Below are positions 9,714-18,736 of a stretch of DNA of 64,000 nt, piece after piece. Position 1 is the first letter of the stretch; each line of letters starts with the position of its first letter. The notes beneath the pieces were generated by a model. It was not told the DNA's origin. It saw only the letters and a program-made list of their open reading frames with translations, and made no database searches. The stretch is from positions 26,256 through 90,255 of the forward strand of contig NZ_QXPZ01000036.1 in the NCBI RefSeq assembly GCF_003664595.1. The letters are read 5' to 3'. Both the position numbers and the translations under genes were made by a program. Origin of the DNA: Atopobacter sp. AH10 (GTDB lineage: Bacteria; Bacillota; Bacilli; Lactobacillales; Aerococcaceae).

Positions 9714-10253
9714 TTAGCGTTTAGATGAACCAAATCCACCTGTACGTTCACGGTCAACACTTTGATCTCCATCCGCTTTAAGAAATGGAAGAAAAATACC
9801 TTGTCCAATGCGTTCGCCTTTTTTTATGGTATAATCTCGTAACCCATAGTTCATCAACTGAAATTGAATATGCCCTTCATTATTTGGGTTGTTATAATAA
9901 TCACTATCTACAATTCCAACCCCATTCGGCAAAATTAAGCGATGTTTCAATGGATTGCTAGAACGATTGGCAAGTTGTAAATACTCATCGTCCCCCATAT
10001 ACGCCTTGATTCCTGTTGGCACTAGACGAGGTTTGAGCAATTGATCGACTTCTTCCTCATGACATTTTGCTCCATCAAAAAAAGCTTTGATTTGCCCTAA
10101 AGAATACATAAACAATAATTTCCAAAATGACGGCAAAACTATCTCTTCAGCCGCTTCAAAATCATATCCAGCTGCCGTTTTGGTTTGACGTTGTGGTAAA
10201 TGGATATTCTTTTCTGCATAAGCCTCCACAACTTCAAATCCTCTTTTTCTCAT
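9714..10253 (-). CDS. dut: dUTP diphosphatase
   Basis: 179-residue trimeric-type dUTPase, which hydrolyses dUTP to dUMP and pyrophosphate and keeps uracil out of DNA. The five motifs are visible: AGYDFEA near 28, NRSSNP near 102, GVGIVDSDYYNNP near 117, GERIGQGIF near 146, and the C-terminal RTGGFGSS. An insertion of about 40 residues between motifs 1 and 2 (residues 40-85) makes it longer than the usual 145-150 residues, a version seen in Lactobacillales. First gene of dut-radA-yacL, with GGAGGTGAG before the ATG. Confidence 0.93.
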   Translation of the reverse strand: MRKRGFEVVEAYAEKNIHLPQRQTKTAAGYDFEAAEEIVLPSFWKLLFMYSLGQIKAFFDGAKCHEEEVDQLLKPRLVPTGIKAYMGDDEYLQLANRSSNPLKHRLILPNGVGIVDSDYYNNPNNEGHIQFQLMNYGLRDYTIKKGERIGQGIFLPFLKADGDQSVDRERTGGFGSSKR

Positions 10254-10420
10254 ATTCTCACCTCCTTTAATGATAGCTAGTAAATAGTAAGCTTATACCC
10301 CTAAGCAGAAAAACTCTCCCTCTAAAAAGCTAGAAACAACCGCAACAAATGCATTCACTCATTGCGCTTTTCTTTAAAGTTTGATTCAAGCTCTAAAAAA
10401 CTACGACAAGCTTTTGTCCA

Positions 10421-11128
10421 TTAAGCTGGTTGACGACTTACCCTTTTAAAACTAGGTTGATCTTGTTGATTAAATTGGTCAAAATGATAGGAAAATTGCA
10501 CAACTAGTTTCTTCTTTCCGTTATAACCTAAGACCCGAATTGACGATATACGATGATCCTTTACACTAATATGGGTTCTTATAGATAAAGTACGCACACT
10601 AGCCCCTGCTTGATTCAATTCTCTCAAAAATTGTGATACTTCAGAACGCTTAGTGAGTTGCAATTCACCAATCCATTCCTTTCCCTGAGTTTGGAAAGTC
10701 ATATTCTTCAGTTGATGCAAGATCAACTTATTTCCATCACTATAACTCAAACTGACAATATTTCTAAGCACCGTCTTAGGTTCCAAAGAATGCTGCCATT
10801 GACCAGATCTTTGATGATAGTAAGCTTCCTTTCCGTTAGAAACTACCTCAATCTTATCAGCAAAGCGTCCATTCTTCTTATCAATTCTTGCACCTTCTCC
10901 AGAGCCATTTTCAAACAAACTCCCATTAGAAATGGTCTTGTCTGTCACATCCCCTGAATTGGCATCATAGTCTTCACGACGATATAAAAAGTGATAATTG
11001 TGAATATTGACGACCGATTGTTTTAACTGCTTAGGGAGCTTTTTTTCATCTAATGGTGCTTGACAAGCTGACAAAAAGATGATTAAAAGTCCCAAAAGAC
11101 CTGCAATTCGCCATGCCCCTTGTTTCAT
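10421..11128 (-). CDS. putative lipoprotein of unknown function
   Basis: About 235 residues. An N-terminal hydrophobic segment ends in the lipobox LSAC, so the protein is probably lipidated on cysteine and anchored outside the membrane. I chose the third in-frame ATG because GAGGGG lies 7 bases before it; the frame allows starts up to 11146. The mature part is rich in polar beta-strand-like segments (HQRSGQWQHSLEP, KRSEVSQFLREL) and looks like a LolA/DUF6612-type fold, but I do not recognise a family. It lies alone between dut and the divergent SAM hydrolase operon. Confidence 0.75.
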   Translation of the reverse strand: MKQGAWRIAGLLGLLIIFLSACQAPLDEKKLPKQLKQSVVNIHNYHFLYRREDYDANSGDVTDKTISNGSLFENGSGEGARIDKKNGRFADKIEVVSNGKEAYYHQRSGQWQHSLEPKTVLRNIVSLSYSDGNKLILHQLKNMTFQTQGKEWIGELQLTKRSEVSQFLRELNQAGASVRTLSIRTHISVKDHRISSIRVLGYNGKKKLVVQFSYHFDQFNQQDQPSFKRVSRQPA

Positions 11129-11288
11129 TTTCATACCCCTCTTCATATCCTTATGACTTAGTTTACCATATTCTTCTTAATGATTAGATCAATTTCATTC
11201 TTTTTTAGAAAAATCCAATCCCTCTAAACTTTTTCAAACTTATCTTATTCCATATTGACTTTTTCCTAGATAAGCTTCTCTAGTTAGA

Positions 11289-11317
11289 TTGTTGTTATTA
11301 GGGGAATTCAGTATAAT
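11289..11317 (+). promoter_or_regulatory. promoter of the SAM hydrolase-ECF operon
   Basis: TTGTTG (11289-11294), 17 bases, TATAAT (11312-11317): a near-consensus sigma-A promoter 41 bases before the first ATG. A small TGCAA/TTGCA stem-loop follows just ahead of the ribosome binding site. Confidence 0.8.
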
Positions 11318-11357
11318 GAAATTGCAATTATTCTGTTGCAGTTAAGGAGGAATTGCC

Positions 11358-12209
11358 ATGAAAGCTGCACTCGTCTTACAAACTGACTTTGGCTTATGTG
11401 ACGGAGCTGTCAGTGCCATGTATGGGGTTGCTCTAAGCGTTGACCCAAACTTGCACATTTATGATTTAACGCATGAAATCCCTCAATACATGATCTGGGA
11501 TGCGTCTTATCGCCTCTTACAGACCATCCGTTACTGGGCTAAAGGAACTGTTTTTGTCTCGGTAGTAGATCCTGGTGTAGGTACCAATCGTTTAAGTGTT
11601 GTCGCTAAAACCGCTTCAGGCCATTATATTGTAACACCTGATAATGGTAGTCTAACCCATATACAAGAAGAAATTGGTGTCGTTGCCCTACGTCAGATCG
11701 ATGAAACTGTCAATCGCCTCCCTAATTCAGGAGATTCCTACACCTTCCACGGTCGAGATGTCTATGCTTATGCCGGTGCTCGCTTAGCTAGTGGTCTCAT
11801 CAGTTTCGAAGAAGTCGGCCCTGAACTAGATGTTAATCAATTAATTCGCTTACCAATTCATCAAGCAGAAGTAGCCGATAATGGTGAAATAATAGGCTCT
11901 ATTGATATTTTAGACGTCCGTTTTGGAAATTTATGGACTAATCTAGATCGCAGCATGCTTTTTGATCTAGGCTTTACTTACGGAGATAAAGTATTGGTCA
12001 CTATCGCCTCAAACCGCTCTGTGGTCTATCAAAATATGCTTACCCTCAGACATTCTTTTGCTGAAACAGCTTGTGGTGACGCCCTCTTATTCATCAATTC
12101 ACTAGATAAATTAGGGGTTGCCATGAATCAAGGATCCTTCGCTCATGCCTACCATATCTCTGGTGGAGCGACTTGGCAAATTCGCTTAAAAAAAATAAAG
12201 GAGAATTAA
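11358..12209 (+). CDS. SAM hydrolase (S-adenosyl-L-methionine hydroxide adenosyltransferase, DUF62)
   Basis: 283 residues of the DUF62 / chlorinase-fluorinase-like family. Visible family motifs: [12 protein letters not shown] near residue 7 (active-site Asp), VVDPGVG near 71, TPDNGSL near 95 and FHGRDVYA near 131. Characterised non-halogenating members hydrolyse SAM to adenosine and methionine. The gene starts an operon with an ECF transporter whose S component begins 1 base after its stop, so its product or substrate is probably linked to the imported compound. AAGGAGG precedes the ATG. Confidence 0.88.
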   Translation: MKAALVLQTDFGLCDGAVSAMYGVALSVDPNLHIYDLTHEIPQYMIWDASYRLLQTIRYWAKGTVFVSVVDPGVGTNRLSVVAKTASGHYIVTPDNGSLTHIQEEIGVVALRQIDETVNRLPNSGDSYTFHGRDVYAYAGARLASGLISFEEVGPELDVNQLIRLPIHQAEVADNGEIIGSIDILDVRFGNLWTNLDRSMLFDLGFTYGDKVLVTIASNRSVVYQNMLTLRHSFAETACGDALLFINSLDKLGVAMNQGSFAHAYHISGGATWQIRLKKIKEN

Positions 12210-12210
12210 G

Positions 12211-12765
12211 ATGAAAAAAAATCAATTATCTATTCGTACCATTGTTGCTATTGGGATAGGAGCTGCCGTTTTTGTCATTTTATCTCGTTTTGCTGATATT
12301 CCTACCCCTATTCCAAATACTTCCATTAAAACGTCCTACCCTTTCTTAGCAGTTATGGCTAGCTTATTTGGCCCAACTGCTGGTATGTTAATAGGCTTCA
12401 TCGGACATGCCTTAACAGACTTTACTAGCTATGGTTCTGTTTGGTGGAGCTGGGTTGTCGTATCAGGTGTAGTTGGTTTAGGTATAGGCCTTCTGACTAA
12501 AAATATAGGCTCTCTTTCTGGATCTTTAAGTAAAAAACAAATCTTACAATTTAACTTGGCTCAAATACTCACTCAAGCTATTGGGTTTGGCTTAGTTGCC
12601 CCTATCTTAGATATTCTCATCTATGCTGAACCAGCCAAAAAAGTTTTCACTCAAGGTTTTGTCGCTGGCCTAGCCAACATAATCACTGTCGCAGTCATTG
12701 GCACAGCTATTTTAGCAGCTTACGCTAAAACACAAACAAAGGCCAATAGTCTAACAAAAGAATAA
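12211..12765 (+). CDS. ECF transporter substrate-binding (S) component, UPF0397 family
   Basis: 184-residue protein with about five to six membrane segments and the UPF0397 pattern [22 protein letters not shown] (shown in part: [14 protein letters not shown]), followed by [21 protein letters not shown]0397 proteins are S components of energy-coupling-factor transporters; they are often labelled riboflavin-type, but the substrate is not established. It sits between the SAM hydrolase and dedicated ATPase and T genes, so this is a group I ECF cassette with its own energising module. AAAGGAG overlaps the end of the preceding gene. Confidence 0.82.
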   Translation: MKKNQLSIRTIVAIGIGAAVFVILSRFADIPTPIPNTSIKTSYPFLAVMASLFGPTAGMLIGFIGHALTDFTSYGSVWWSWVVVSGVVGLGIGLLTKNIGSLSGSLSKKQILQFNLAQILTQAIGFGLVAPILDILIYAEPAKKVFTQGFVAGLANIITVAVIGTAILAAYAKTQTKANSLTKE

Positions 12766-12819
12766 CCCCATACGTATCTATTGACATTTGGCCTTATTGG
12801 GCTAAGTAAGGAGGAAACT

Positions 12820-14532
12820 GTGGCGACCCCGATTATATCCTTTAAAGATTTTTCATTCAAATACACTAGCCAACAAGAGCCAACCCTCAAACATATCAAT
12901 TTAGATATCTATGCTGGCGAGAAGATTTTGATCGCAGGACCATCCGGATCCGGAAAAAGCACCCTCGTCCATTGCTTAAATGGCCTTGTCCCTTTTTCTT
13001 ACTCTGGTGAAATGACTGGATTTCTCACACTTCAGGGGATAGATGCCAAAAATATTAACCTTTTTGAGCGTTCCACACACATTGGAACTGTCCTACAAGA
13101 TCCTGATAGTCAATTCGTAGGCTTAACCGTTGGAGAAGACATAGCTTTTGCCCTTGAAAATGATGCAGTAGAACAAAGTCGTATGCATCAAATGGTCGAA
13201 GAGGTTGCACATGCGGTAGATATGTCCCAAAAGCTATCCGCCTCTATCCACGAATTATCTGGCGGTCAAAAACAACGTACCGCACTAGGAGGCATCTTGG
13301 TGGACCATGTCTCCACCCTTTTATTCGATGAACCTCTCGCTAATCTCGATCCCTATACAGGTAAGATGGCCATTGAATGGATTGATCGGATACATAGAGA
13401 AAGTAAGAAAACAGTCATCATTGTAGAACATCGAATAGAAGATGTCCTCCACCGACCAGTCGATCGCATTATTCTTATGAATGATGGAAAGATTGTCGCC
13501 GACCTTTCTTCTAACGAATTATTAGCTAGCGACTTACTCAAACAATATCAACTACGAGAACCCCTCTATATCACGGCTTTAAAATCTGCTGGTATAAATA
13601 TTAGGCCAGAATTACATCCTAGTTCCATTGATACCCTCTCTCTTCCGGAAGAGGATAAAAAGAAAGTTCGCCAATGGTTTAATGCTCATCATGACTTTCA
13701 CTCCCATTTTAAGGGGCAGAAACTTCTCGAACTGAAAAATATTAATTTTTCCTATCAAGATAATCAACCCTTCCTCAAATCGATTAACTTTACCCTATCT
13801 GAAGGAGAAATGGTTAGTATCGTAGGGAAAAATGGAGCTGGTAAATCTACCCTATCAAAAGTCATCACCGGACTAGAAAGACAAGACAGTGGGCAAATTC
13901 TTTTGAGAGGGAGAGATATTTCTCAGGACTCTATTACACAACGTGCTCAAGCTATTGGTTTTGTGATGCAAAACCCTAATCAAATGATTTCCAAAGCTCT
14001 TATCTTCGACGAAGTAGCTTTAGGTTTAAGACTTCGAGGATTGAGTGAGGAAGAAGTCAAAGAAAGAGTAGAAGCTACTCTCAAAATTTGTGGGCTCTAT
14101 TCTTTTCGTCATTGGCCTATATCCGCCTTAAGTTTTGGGCAAAAGAAAAGGGTCACTATAGCAGCCATATTAGTCCTAAAACCGGATATCTTGATATTGG
14201 ATGAACCTACTGCTGGACAAGACCTACACCATTACACAGAATTCATGTCCTTCCTAAAAGAACTCAATCAAAAAGGTATGACCATCTTGATGATCACTCA
14301 CGATATGCACTTGATGATGGAATATACCAATCGAGCAATCGTCCTAACAGATGGTAAAGTCCTAGCAGATGATGCTGTTGTCACTATCTTAGGCAATCAA
14401 GCGCTGACAAAAAAGGCTCATCTCCTCCCAACTTCTCTTTACCAATTAGCTGATCAAGTAGGGCTCTCTGATCGAGAAAAATTCGTAGCCTGCTTTATTC
14501 ACAGTGAGGAGGTCAATCCTTATGGCGCGTGA
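12820..14532 (+). CDS. ECF transporter ATP-binding protein (two fused ATPase domains)
   Basis: 570 residues from a GTG start with TAAGGAGG 6 bases upstream; an upstream TTG in frame is less likely. It contains two complete ABC ATPase domains: Walker A GPSGSGKST near residue 42 and signature LSGGQKQR near 145, then GKNGAGKST near 335 and LSFGQKKR near 435. Such double ATPases (YkoD-type) energise ECF transporters together with an S and a T component, which flank it here. The stop overlaps the next gene by 11 bases. Confidence 0.9.
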   Translation: MATPIISFKDFSFKYTSQQEPTLKHINLDIYAGEKILIAGPSGSGKSTLVHCLNGLVPFSYSGEMTGFLTLQGIDAKNINLFERSTHIGTVLQDPDSQFVGLTVGEDIAFALENDAVEQSRMHQMVEEVAHAVDMSQKLSASIHELSGGQKQRTALGGILVDHVSTLLFDEPLANLDPYTGKMAIEWIDRIHRESKKTVIIVEHRIEDVLHRPVDRIILMNDGKIVADLSSNELLASDLLKQYQLREPLYITALKSAGINIRPELHPSSIDTLSLPEEDKKKVRQWFNAHHDFHSHFKGQKLLELKNINFSYQDNQPFLKSINFTLSEGEMVSIVGKNGAGKSTLSKVITGLERQDSGQILLRGRDISQDSITQRAQAIGFVMQNPNQMISKALIFDEVALGLRLRGLSEEEVKERVEATLKICGLYSFRHWPISALSFGQKKRVTIAAILVLKPDILILDEPTAGQDLHHYTEFMSFLKELNQKGMTILMITHDMHLMMEYTNRAIVLTDGKVLADDAVVTILGNQALTKKAHLLPTSLYQLADQVGLSDREKFVACFIHSEEVNPYGA

Positions 14533-15352
14533 ACTTTTAGCTTATATTAACCGTCCTTCTTTTGTTCATCGCTTGAGTGGGCTCACTAAATTAGTCTTCT
14601 TTCTACTTTTTTCAACCGCTGCTATGGTGAGTTACGATACCAGGGTGCTTCTTTTTATGTTAATCATGAGTCTGATCATCTTTAAACTTTCTCATGTTAA
14701 ATTCAAAGAAATACAATTCGTTTTTTGCCTCATCCTGCTCTTCTTGGCTTTAAATACCATCACTATCTATCTCTTCTCACCACAAGAAGGCGTAAAAATT
14801 TATGGGACTTCTCACGTTCTGCTAAAAGGAATCGGTCACTACAACATCACAGCTGAACAAGTTTTCTACCTTTTTAATGTCTTACTGAAATACCTCGTCG
14901 TCACCCCTACTGCCCTCCTCTTTATTACCACGACTCACCCTACAGAATTTGCTGCTTCCTTAAACAAAATAGGTGTCAGCTATCGGGTCTCTTATGCCGT
15001 TTCTCTTGCTCTTCGCTACATTCCAGATATCCAACGAGATTTCTTTGCTATTTCCAAATCTCAACAAATGCGAGGGGTAGATCTATCGAAAAATGCTAGG
15101 CTGTCTCAACGTCTTAAAAACTATGCCATGATTTTAATCCCTTTAATCTTGACTAGTTTGGATAGGATTGAGATTATCGCTAATGCTATGGAATTACGTG
15201 CTTTTGGTAAGAAAAATAAACGCACATGGTATAGCCAAAGCCCTTTAAAGAAAGCCGACTATCTGACACTAGTCACCGCCTGTCTTCTATTCATCTTAGC
15301 TATTGCCATTACCTTAACCAATAAAACACGCTTCTATAATCCTTTCCTTTAG
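14522..15352 (+). CDS. ECF transporter transmembrane (T) component, CbiQ/EcfT family
   Basis: 276 residues from the ATG at 14522 (GAGGAGG upstream). Several membrane segments and the EcfT coupling signature in the C-terminal half (SKSQQMRGVDLSKNARL near residues 175-190, with the Ala/Arg-Gly pattern, and NAMELRAFGKKNKRTWY near 225) show an energy-coupling T protein. Last gene of the operon; it overlaps the ATPase gene, indicating translational coupling. With the preceding genes it forms a full importer for an unknown small molecule. Confidence 0.88.
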   Translation: MARELLAYINRPSFVHRLSGLTKLVFFLLFSTAAMVSYDTRVLLFMLIMSLIIFKLSHVKFKEIQFVFCLILLFLALNTITIYLFSPQEGVKIYGTSHVLLKGIGHYNITAEQVFYLFNVLLKYLVVTPTALLFITTTHPTEFAASLNKIGVSYRVSYAVSLALRYIPDIQRDFFAISKSQQMRGVDLSKNARLSQRLKNYAMILIPLILTSLDRIEIIANAMELRAFGKKNKRTWYSQSPLKKADYLTLVTACLLFILAIAITLTNKTRFYNPFL

Positions 15353-15414
15353 ACAGTAAAAAGATAGACTTTTTCTATAAAGGAAATTGGAAATAACTAC
15401 TCAACTAAGCAATC

Positions 15415-15478
15415 GCAGTTTTGAATAGTAACTGCCCTTCTAAGTGAGTGCCTAGCATTTAACTTAAAGGGAGCAGTT
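15415..15478 (+). repeat. mutually exclusive hairpins downstream of ecfT
   Basis: AACTGCCCTT (15430-15439) pairs with AAGG-GA-GCAGTT (15467-15478), extended inward by TAAGT/ACTTA. The same AACTGC can instead pair with GCAGTT at 15415-15420. No T-run follows, so this may be an RNA processing or 3'-end structure rather than a simple terminator. Confidence 0.5.
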
Positions 15479-15485
15479 CACATCA

Positions 15486-15542
15486 AGCTAAACCCCCCAA
15501 ATTTATCCAACGCTCAGTGGACAAATTTGGGGGGATTTAGCT
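15486..15542. repeat. very strong 19-bp hairpin with G6/C6 core
   Basis: AGCTAAA-CCCCCC-AAATTT (15486-15504) faces AAATTT-GGGGGG-A-TTTAGCT (15523-15542): 19 base pairs with a single bulged A, plus an inner TCCA/TGGA stem. There is no U-run on either strand. The GC run is unusual in this AT-rich DNA. Confidence 0.75.
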
Positions 15543-15585
15543 AACAAAGTCTATCTAAAAAGCTATTATTTACTTTCCTACTAGA

Positions 15586-15615
15586 CAAAAAATGAGCCCT
15601 ACAAGAGAGCTCATT
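15586..15615 (-). terminator. terminator of glnR-glnA
   Basis: AATGAGC (15591-15597) pairs with GCTCATT (15609-15615); the A-run at 15586-15592 gives a minus-strand T-run just after the glnA stop. Confidence 0.8.
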
Positions 15616-15653
15616 CCACCATTTTATTCTACTAGCGATCTTTTGTAAAAGAC

Positions 15654-16988
15654 TTAATAATTGAAATAAGTCTCTCGCTCCCACTCTGTTACTTGTTGAC
15701 GGTAAGCTGACCATTCAACTGTTTTAGCTTCTACAAAGTTTTGGAAAATATGTGTTCCCAATGCATCTTGAATGACTTCATCTTCTTTAAGCTTTTGAAT
15801 AGCTTCACGTAAGCTTTCTGGCAAATCATGGATACCAGCTTCCAGACGTTCTTTAGCTGTCATCTTGTAGATATTGCGATCAATAGATTTTGGAACTTCT
15901 ATTTCTTCCTTAACCCCTTCTAAACCAGCCTTAAGAATAGTTGCTAAGGCTAAATATGGGTTAGCCGTTGGATCAACACTCCGAACTTCGATACGGGTAG
16001 ATTTGCCACGAGAAGCAGGAATACGAATCAATGGTGACCGGTTTTGGCTACTCCAGGCAATATAGACTGGCGCTTCAAAACCTGGTACCAAGCGCTTATA
16101 GGAATTAATCGTTGGATTGCAAATAGCTGTCATGGCTGGAGCGTGTTTTAAAACACCTGCTAAGAAATGCAAGCAAGTTTGGCTGAGACCATTTTCTGCA
16201 CTTGGATCATAAAACATATTTTCCCCATCTTTGAATAAGGAAACATTACAGTGCATACCAGATCCAGAAATACCTTGACGAGGTTTAGCCATAAAAGTGG
16301 CATGCAAGCCGTGTTTACGAGCAATAGTCCTTACAACTAACTTGAAAGTTTGAATATAGTCACAAGCTGTCACGACATCAGCGTATTCCCAGTCAATTTC
16401 GTGTTGTCCTGGAGCTACTTCATGGTGAGATGCTTCGACATTAAAGCCTAGACGTTCCAATTCAAGTGTAATATCTCGACGACAGTTTTCACCTAAGTCA
16501 GTAGGTGCCAAGTCGAAATAACCTCCATTATCATTCAAACCTTGTGTTGGTTGTCCTTTTTCATCCAATTTGAAGAGGAAGAATTCAGGTTCTGGTCCCA
16601 AGTTAAAGGAATCATAGCCTAATTCTTTCATTTCAGCTAATAAACGTTTTAAATTAGAACGTGGGTCTCCTGGGAAAGGTTTACCATCAACTGTACGCAC
16701 ATCGCAGATTAATCGCGCGATTTTCCCATCTTCACGGCTTAACCATGGGAAGATCAACCAAGTATCCAAATCTGGGTAGAGATACATATCACTTTCTTCA
16801 ATCCGAACAAATCCTTCAATAGAAGATCCATCGAACATCATCTTGTTGTCTAAAACTTTATCTAATTGACGAATTGGCACTTCAACATTCTTGATTGTTC
16901 CCAAAATATCTGTGAACATTAGACGTAGATAGTGAACATTTTCTTCTTGGGCATTCTTCCGGATTTCATCTGCTGTGTAGCGTGGCAT
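15654..16988 (-). CDS. glnA: glutamine synthetase, type I
   Basis: 444 residues, the usual length of Firmicute GSI-alpha. Motifs: [10 protein letters not shown] near residue 51, [11 protein letters not shown] near 129 (metal-binding Glu), [12 protein letters not shown] near 188 and NRSPLIRIP near 314. It makes glutamine from glutamate, ammonia and ATP. The GSI-alpha form lacks adenylylation and is controlled by feedback inhibition and by binding GlnR. It lies 24 bases after glnR in the conserved glnRA operon, with two GlnR operators upstream. Confidence 0.97.
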   Translation of the reverse strand: MPRYTADEIRKNAQEENVHYLRLMFTDILGTIKNVEVPIRQLDKVLDNKMMFDGSSIEGFVRIEESDMYLYPDLDTWLIFPWLSREDGKIARLICDVRTVDGKPFPGDPRSNLKRLLAEMKELGYDSFNLGPEPEFFLFKLDEKGQPTQGLNDNGGYFDLAPTDLGENCRRDITLELERLGFNVEASHHEVAPGQHEIDWEYADVVTACDYIQTFKLVVRTIARKHGLHATFMAKPRQGISGSGMHCNVSLFKDGENMFYDPSAENGLSQTCLHFLAGVLKHAPAMTAICNPTINSYKRLVPGFEAPVYIAWSSQNRSPLIRIPASRGKSTRIEVRSVDPTANPYLALATILKAGLEGVKEEIEVPKSIDRNIYKMTAKERLEAGIHDLPESLREAIQKLKEDEVIQDALGTHIFQNFVEAKTVEWSAYRQQVTEWERETYFNY

Positions 16989-17012
16989 TTTTACACCTTC
17001 CTTTTAATTCAT

Positions 17013-17357
17013 TTACCTCTGCGTCGAATCTAGGCGACTCAGGGTTAAAAATTCTTGATGAAACAATTGACGAACGTCTTCATCCGTTAGGCTTCCGACG
17101 ATATTATTTCCCTCTTGACCTTGGAATTGTTGATGGATAGCCTCAATAGACAGACCATCTTCCAACATATCCTTAATGTCTAACAAAAGATCCACATCAT
17201 CCAGTGAGTAAAGGCGACGATTCCCGTCAGTGCGCTTTGGTGAAATAAGCCCTTTTTCTTCATAATAACGAATTTGACGAGCTGTCAAATCGGTTAAACG
17301 AATGACCGTCCCAATAGGGAAAACTGATCTTGACTTACGCAGTGCCTTGCTTGCCAT
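17013..17357 (-). CDS. glnR: MerR-family nitrogen regulator GlnR
   Basis: 114 residues. N-terminal MerR-type winged helix (VIRLTDLTARQIRYYEEKGLI, shown in part: LTARQIRYYEEKGL) and a short C-terminal tail, as in GlnR/TnrA. GlnR represses glnRA and other nitrogen genes when nitrogen is plentiful, by contact with feedback-inhibited glutamine synthetase. First gene of glnRA; AAAGGAGAGG lies ahead of the ATG. Two GlnR-type operators and a good promoter lie just upstream, so autoregulation is expected. Confidence 0.94.
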   Translation of the reverse strand: MASKALRKSRSVFPIGTVIRLTDLTARQIRYYEEKGLISPKRTDGNRRLYSLDDVDLLLDIKDMLEDGLSIEAIHQQFQGQEGNNIVGSLTDEDVRQLFHQEFLTLSRLDSTQR

Positions 17358-17402
17358 TCCTTTTCCTCTCCTTTATAATGAATCTATTTGCTAACGGAGT
17401 CT

Positions 17403-17432
17403 ATTTTACTCTTAACTTTTTTCATCTGTCAA
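17403..17432 (-). promoter_or_regulatory. glnR promoter
   Basis: On the minus strand TTGACA (17427-17432) is followed after 18 bases by TAAAAT (17403-17408), about 45 bases before the glnR ATG. The -35 hexamer overlaps the proximal GlnR operator. Confidence 0.75.
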
Positions 17433-17443
17433 GAGTATTTACT
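17427..17443. promoter_or_regulatory. GlnR operator, proximal (one mismatch)
   Basis: TGTCA-N7-TTACT fits TGTNA-N7-TNACA with one mismatch in the last base. It overlaps the -35 element of the glnR promoter, the position expected for repression. Confidence 0.6.
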
Positions 17444-17450
17444 TATTTCG

Positions 17451-17467
17451 TGTTACTTTTTATCACA
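17451..17467. promoter_or_regulatory. GlnR operator, distal (perfect match)
   Basis: TGTTA-N7-TCACA is a complete match to TGTNA-N7-TNACA and lies 24 bases from the proximal site, as for the paired operators of Bacillus glnRA. It also lies only 24 bases before the CDF exporter ATG, so it may affect that gene as well. Confidence 0.8.
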
Positions 17468-17490
17468 TCAGGCAAAGTAAAGGAGTTCAT

Positions 17491-18408
17491 ATGTCAGATT
17501 TTCTAACGTCAGATAGTGACTTAGCCATTAAAAATGCTGAAAAAGGGGCTAAACTTAGTCTACTGGTCTATATGATCATGGCGGTGGCCAAAATACTTGT
17601 CGGCTTTATTTTTCATTCACATGCTCTTCAGGCGGACGGTTTCAATAATTGCTCGGATACACTCTCTTCAATAACTATTATGGCAGGTCTTAAACTCGCC
17701 AGGAAACCCGTTGATTCCGACCATGCTTATGGCCACTATAAATATGAACCTATCGCTAGCCTTATTACCTCTATCTTCATGCTTTTTATCGGTTTTAGCG
17801 TCTTATCCAATGCCATGACCAGCTTTACGTATGGACCATCATCCACTCTAGATTCACACCCTCTAACCATACTCGTCGCCTTTTTGTCTGCTATTGTCAT
17901 TTTCTCTATTTATCTTTATAACATGAGACTGGCCAGACAAACGAATTCCAAAGGGCTAAAAGCAGCAGCTAAAGATAACCTATCCGATGCTCTTATCAGT
18001 TTGGCTACAGCCCTATCCCTTATTGGAGCAAGGTATGGTTTCCTTTGGCTCGATCCAGTCATGGCTCTTCTTGTCTCTATTATCATCCTTAAAACAGCTA
18101 TCGAAATTTTTAAAGAAGCTGTTTTTGATCTAACAGATGGTTTTAAAGTCGATAAACTTGAAAGTTATGAAGCAACTGTCTTTTCCCATCCAGCGGTTTC
18201 TCATGTCGATTCAATAAAAGCCAGAGTCTATGGGTCAAAAATTTATATGGACGTTACCATTTCTGTTGATCCTGAATTAAACGTGAGAGATAGCCACCAT
18301 ATTACGGAAGAAATTGAAAAGATGTTAGCTGAAAAGCACCATATTTCCTTCGTTGATATTCATGTGGAACCAGACGACATACCAGATGCGCCTGAAAAAT
18401 ACCAATAA
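17491..18408 (+). CDS. cation diffusion facilitator family metal exporter
   Basis: 305 residues with six membrane segments and a C-terminal cytoplasmic domain (about 215-300), the CDF layout. Likely metal-site residues are NNCSD in TM2 (near residues 52-56) and DNLSD in TM5 (near 160-164). An N/D plus D/D set rather than His-containing sites points to the manganese (MntE-like) branch rather than zinc; this is inference. Exporters of this family use the proton gradient. AAAGGAG precedes the ATG; it is divergent from glnR with GlnR boxes between. Confidence 0.85.
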   Translation: MSDFLTSDSDLAIKNAEKGAKLSLLVYMIMAVAKILVGFIFHSHALQADGFNNCSDTLSSITIMAGLKLARKPVDSDHAYGHYKYEPIASLITSIFMLFIGFSVLSNAMTSFTYGPSSTLDSHPLTILVAFLSAIVIFSIYLYNMRLARQTNSKGLKAAAKDNLSDALISLATALSLIGARYGFLWLDPVMALLVSIIILKTAIEIFKEAVFDLTDGFKVDKLESYEATVFSHPAVSHVDSIKARVYGSKIYMDVTISVDPELNVRDSHHITEEIEKMLAEKHHISFVDIHVEPDDIPDAPEKYQ

Positions 18409-18520
18409 ATACAAACTCTGCCTCAAACTTTTTGAGCTATATTTTGCTTATATCGAATAAAGCCCTTAGCATTTGGTGGAAGAACTACACGAGTGAAACT
18501 CTAGTATATACAGATCAAAA

Positions 18521-18574
18521 AAAGCAAAGCGAGTATAAACGTTGTTAAATCAACATCTATACTCGCTTTTTTAT
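18521..18574 (+). terminator. terminator of the CDF exporter gene
   Basis: GCGAGTAT (18529-18536) pairs with ATACTCGC (18559-18566), with inner GTTG/CAAC, followed by T6. The A-rich left flank allows some activity in reverse. Confidence 0.85.
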
Positions 18575-18660
18575 TTTTTAACTGTCAAAGTCAAGACAGC
18601 TTTACCCGATTTTTTGTTTTTTTGGTGTCAAAGTCAGGAAGAAGTATATAGCCAATATAA

Positions 18661-18713
18661 GGAAAAGCTAGCCTTAAAGACTCCCTAATGGCACCTAAAA
18701 GACTAGCTTTTTC
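18661..18713. terminator. purA terminator (bidirectional)
   Basis: AAAAGCTAG (18663-18671) pairs with CTAGCTTTT (18703-18711). On the minus strand it ends in T4 directly after purA. Confidence 0.75.
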
Positions 18714-18736
18714 TATGGCATTATGCCTCTTTATCT

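Larger units (their letters stand above)
15353..15585. other. intergenic stretch with two long hairpins
   Basis: About 300 bases without a gene lie between the ECF operon (+) and glnA (-). They hold two long inverted repeats (listed separately) and the glnA terminator. No coding frame with a ribosome binding site is seen. Confidence 0.7.
18409..18736. other. intergenic stretch with two terminators
   Basis: About 330 bases between the CDF gene (+) and purA (-). Two strong hairpins (separate entries) account for the recognisable structure; nothing else is seen. Confidence 0.7.
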
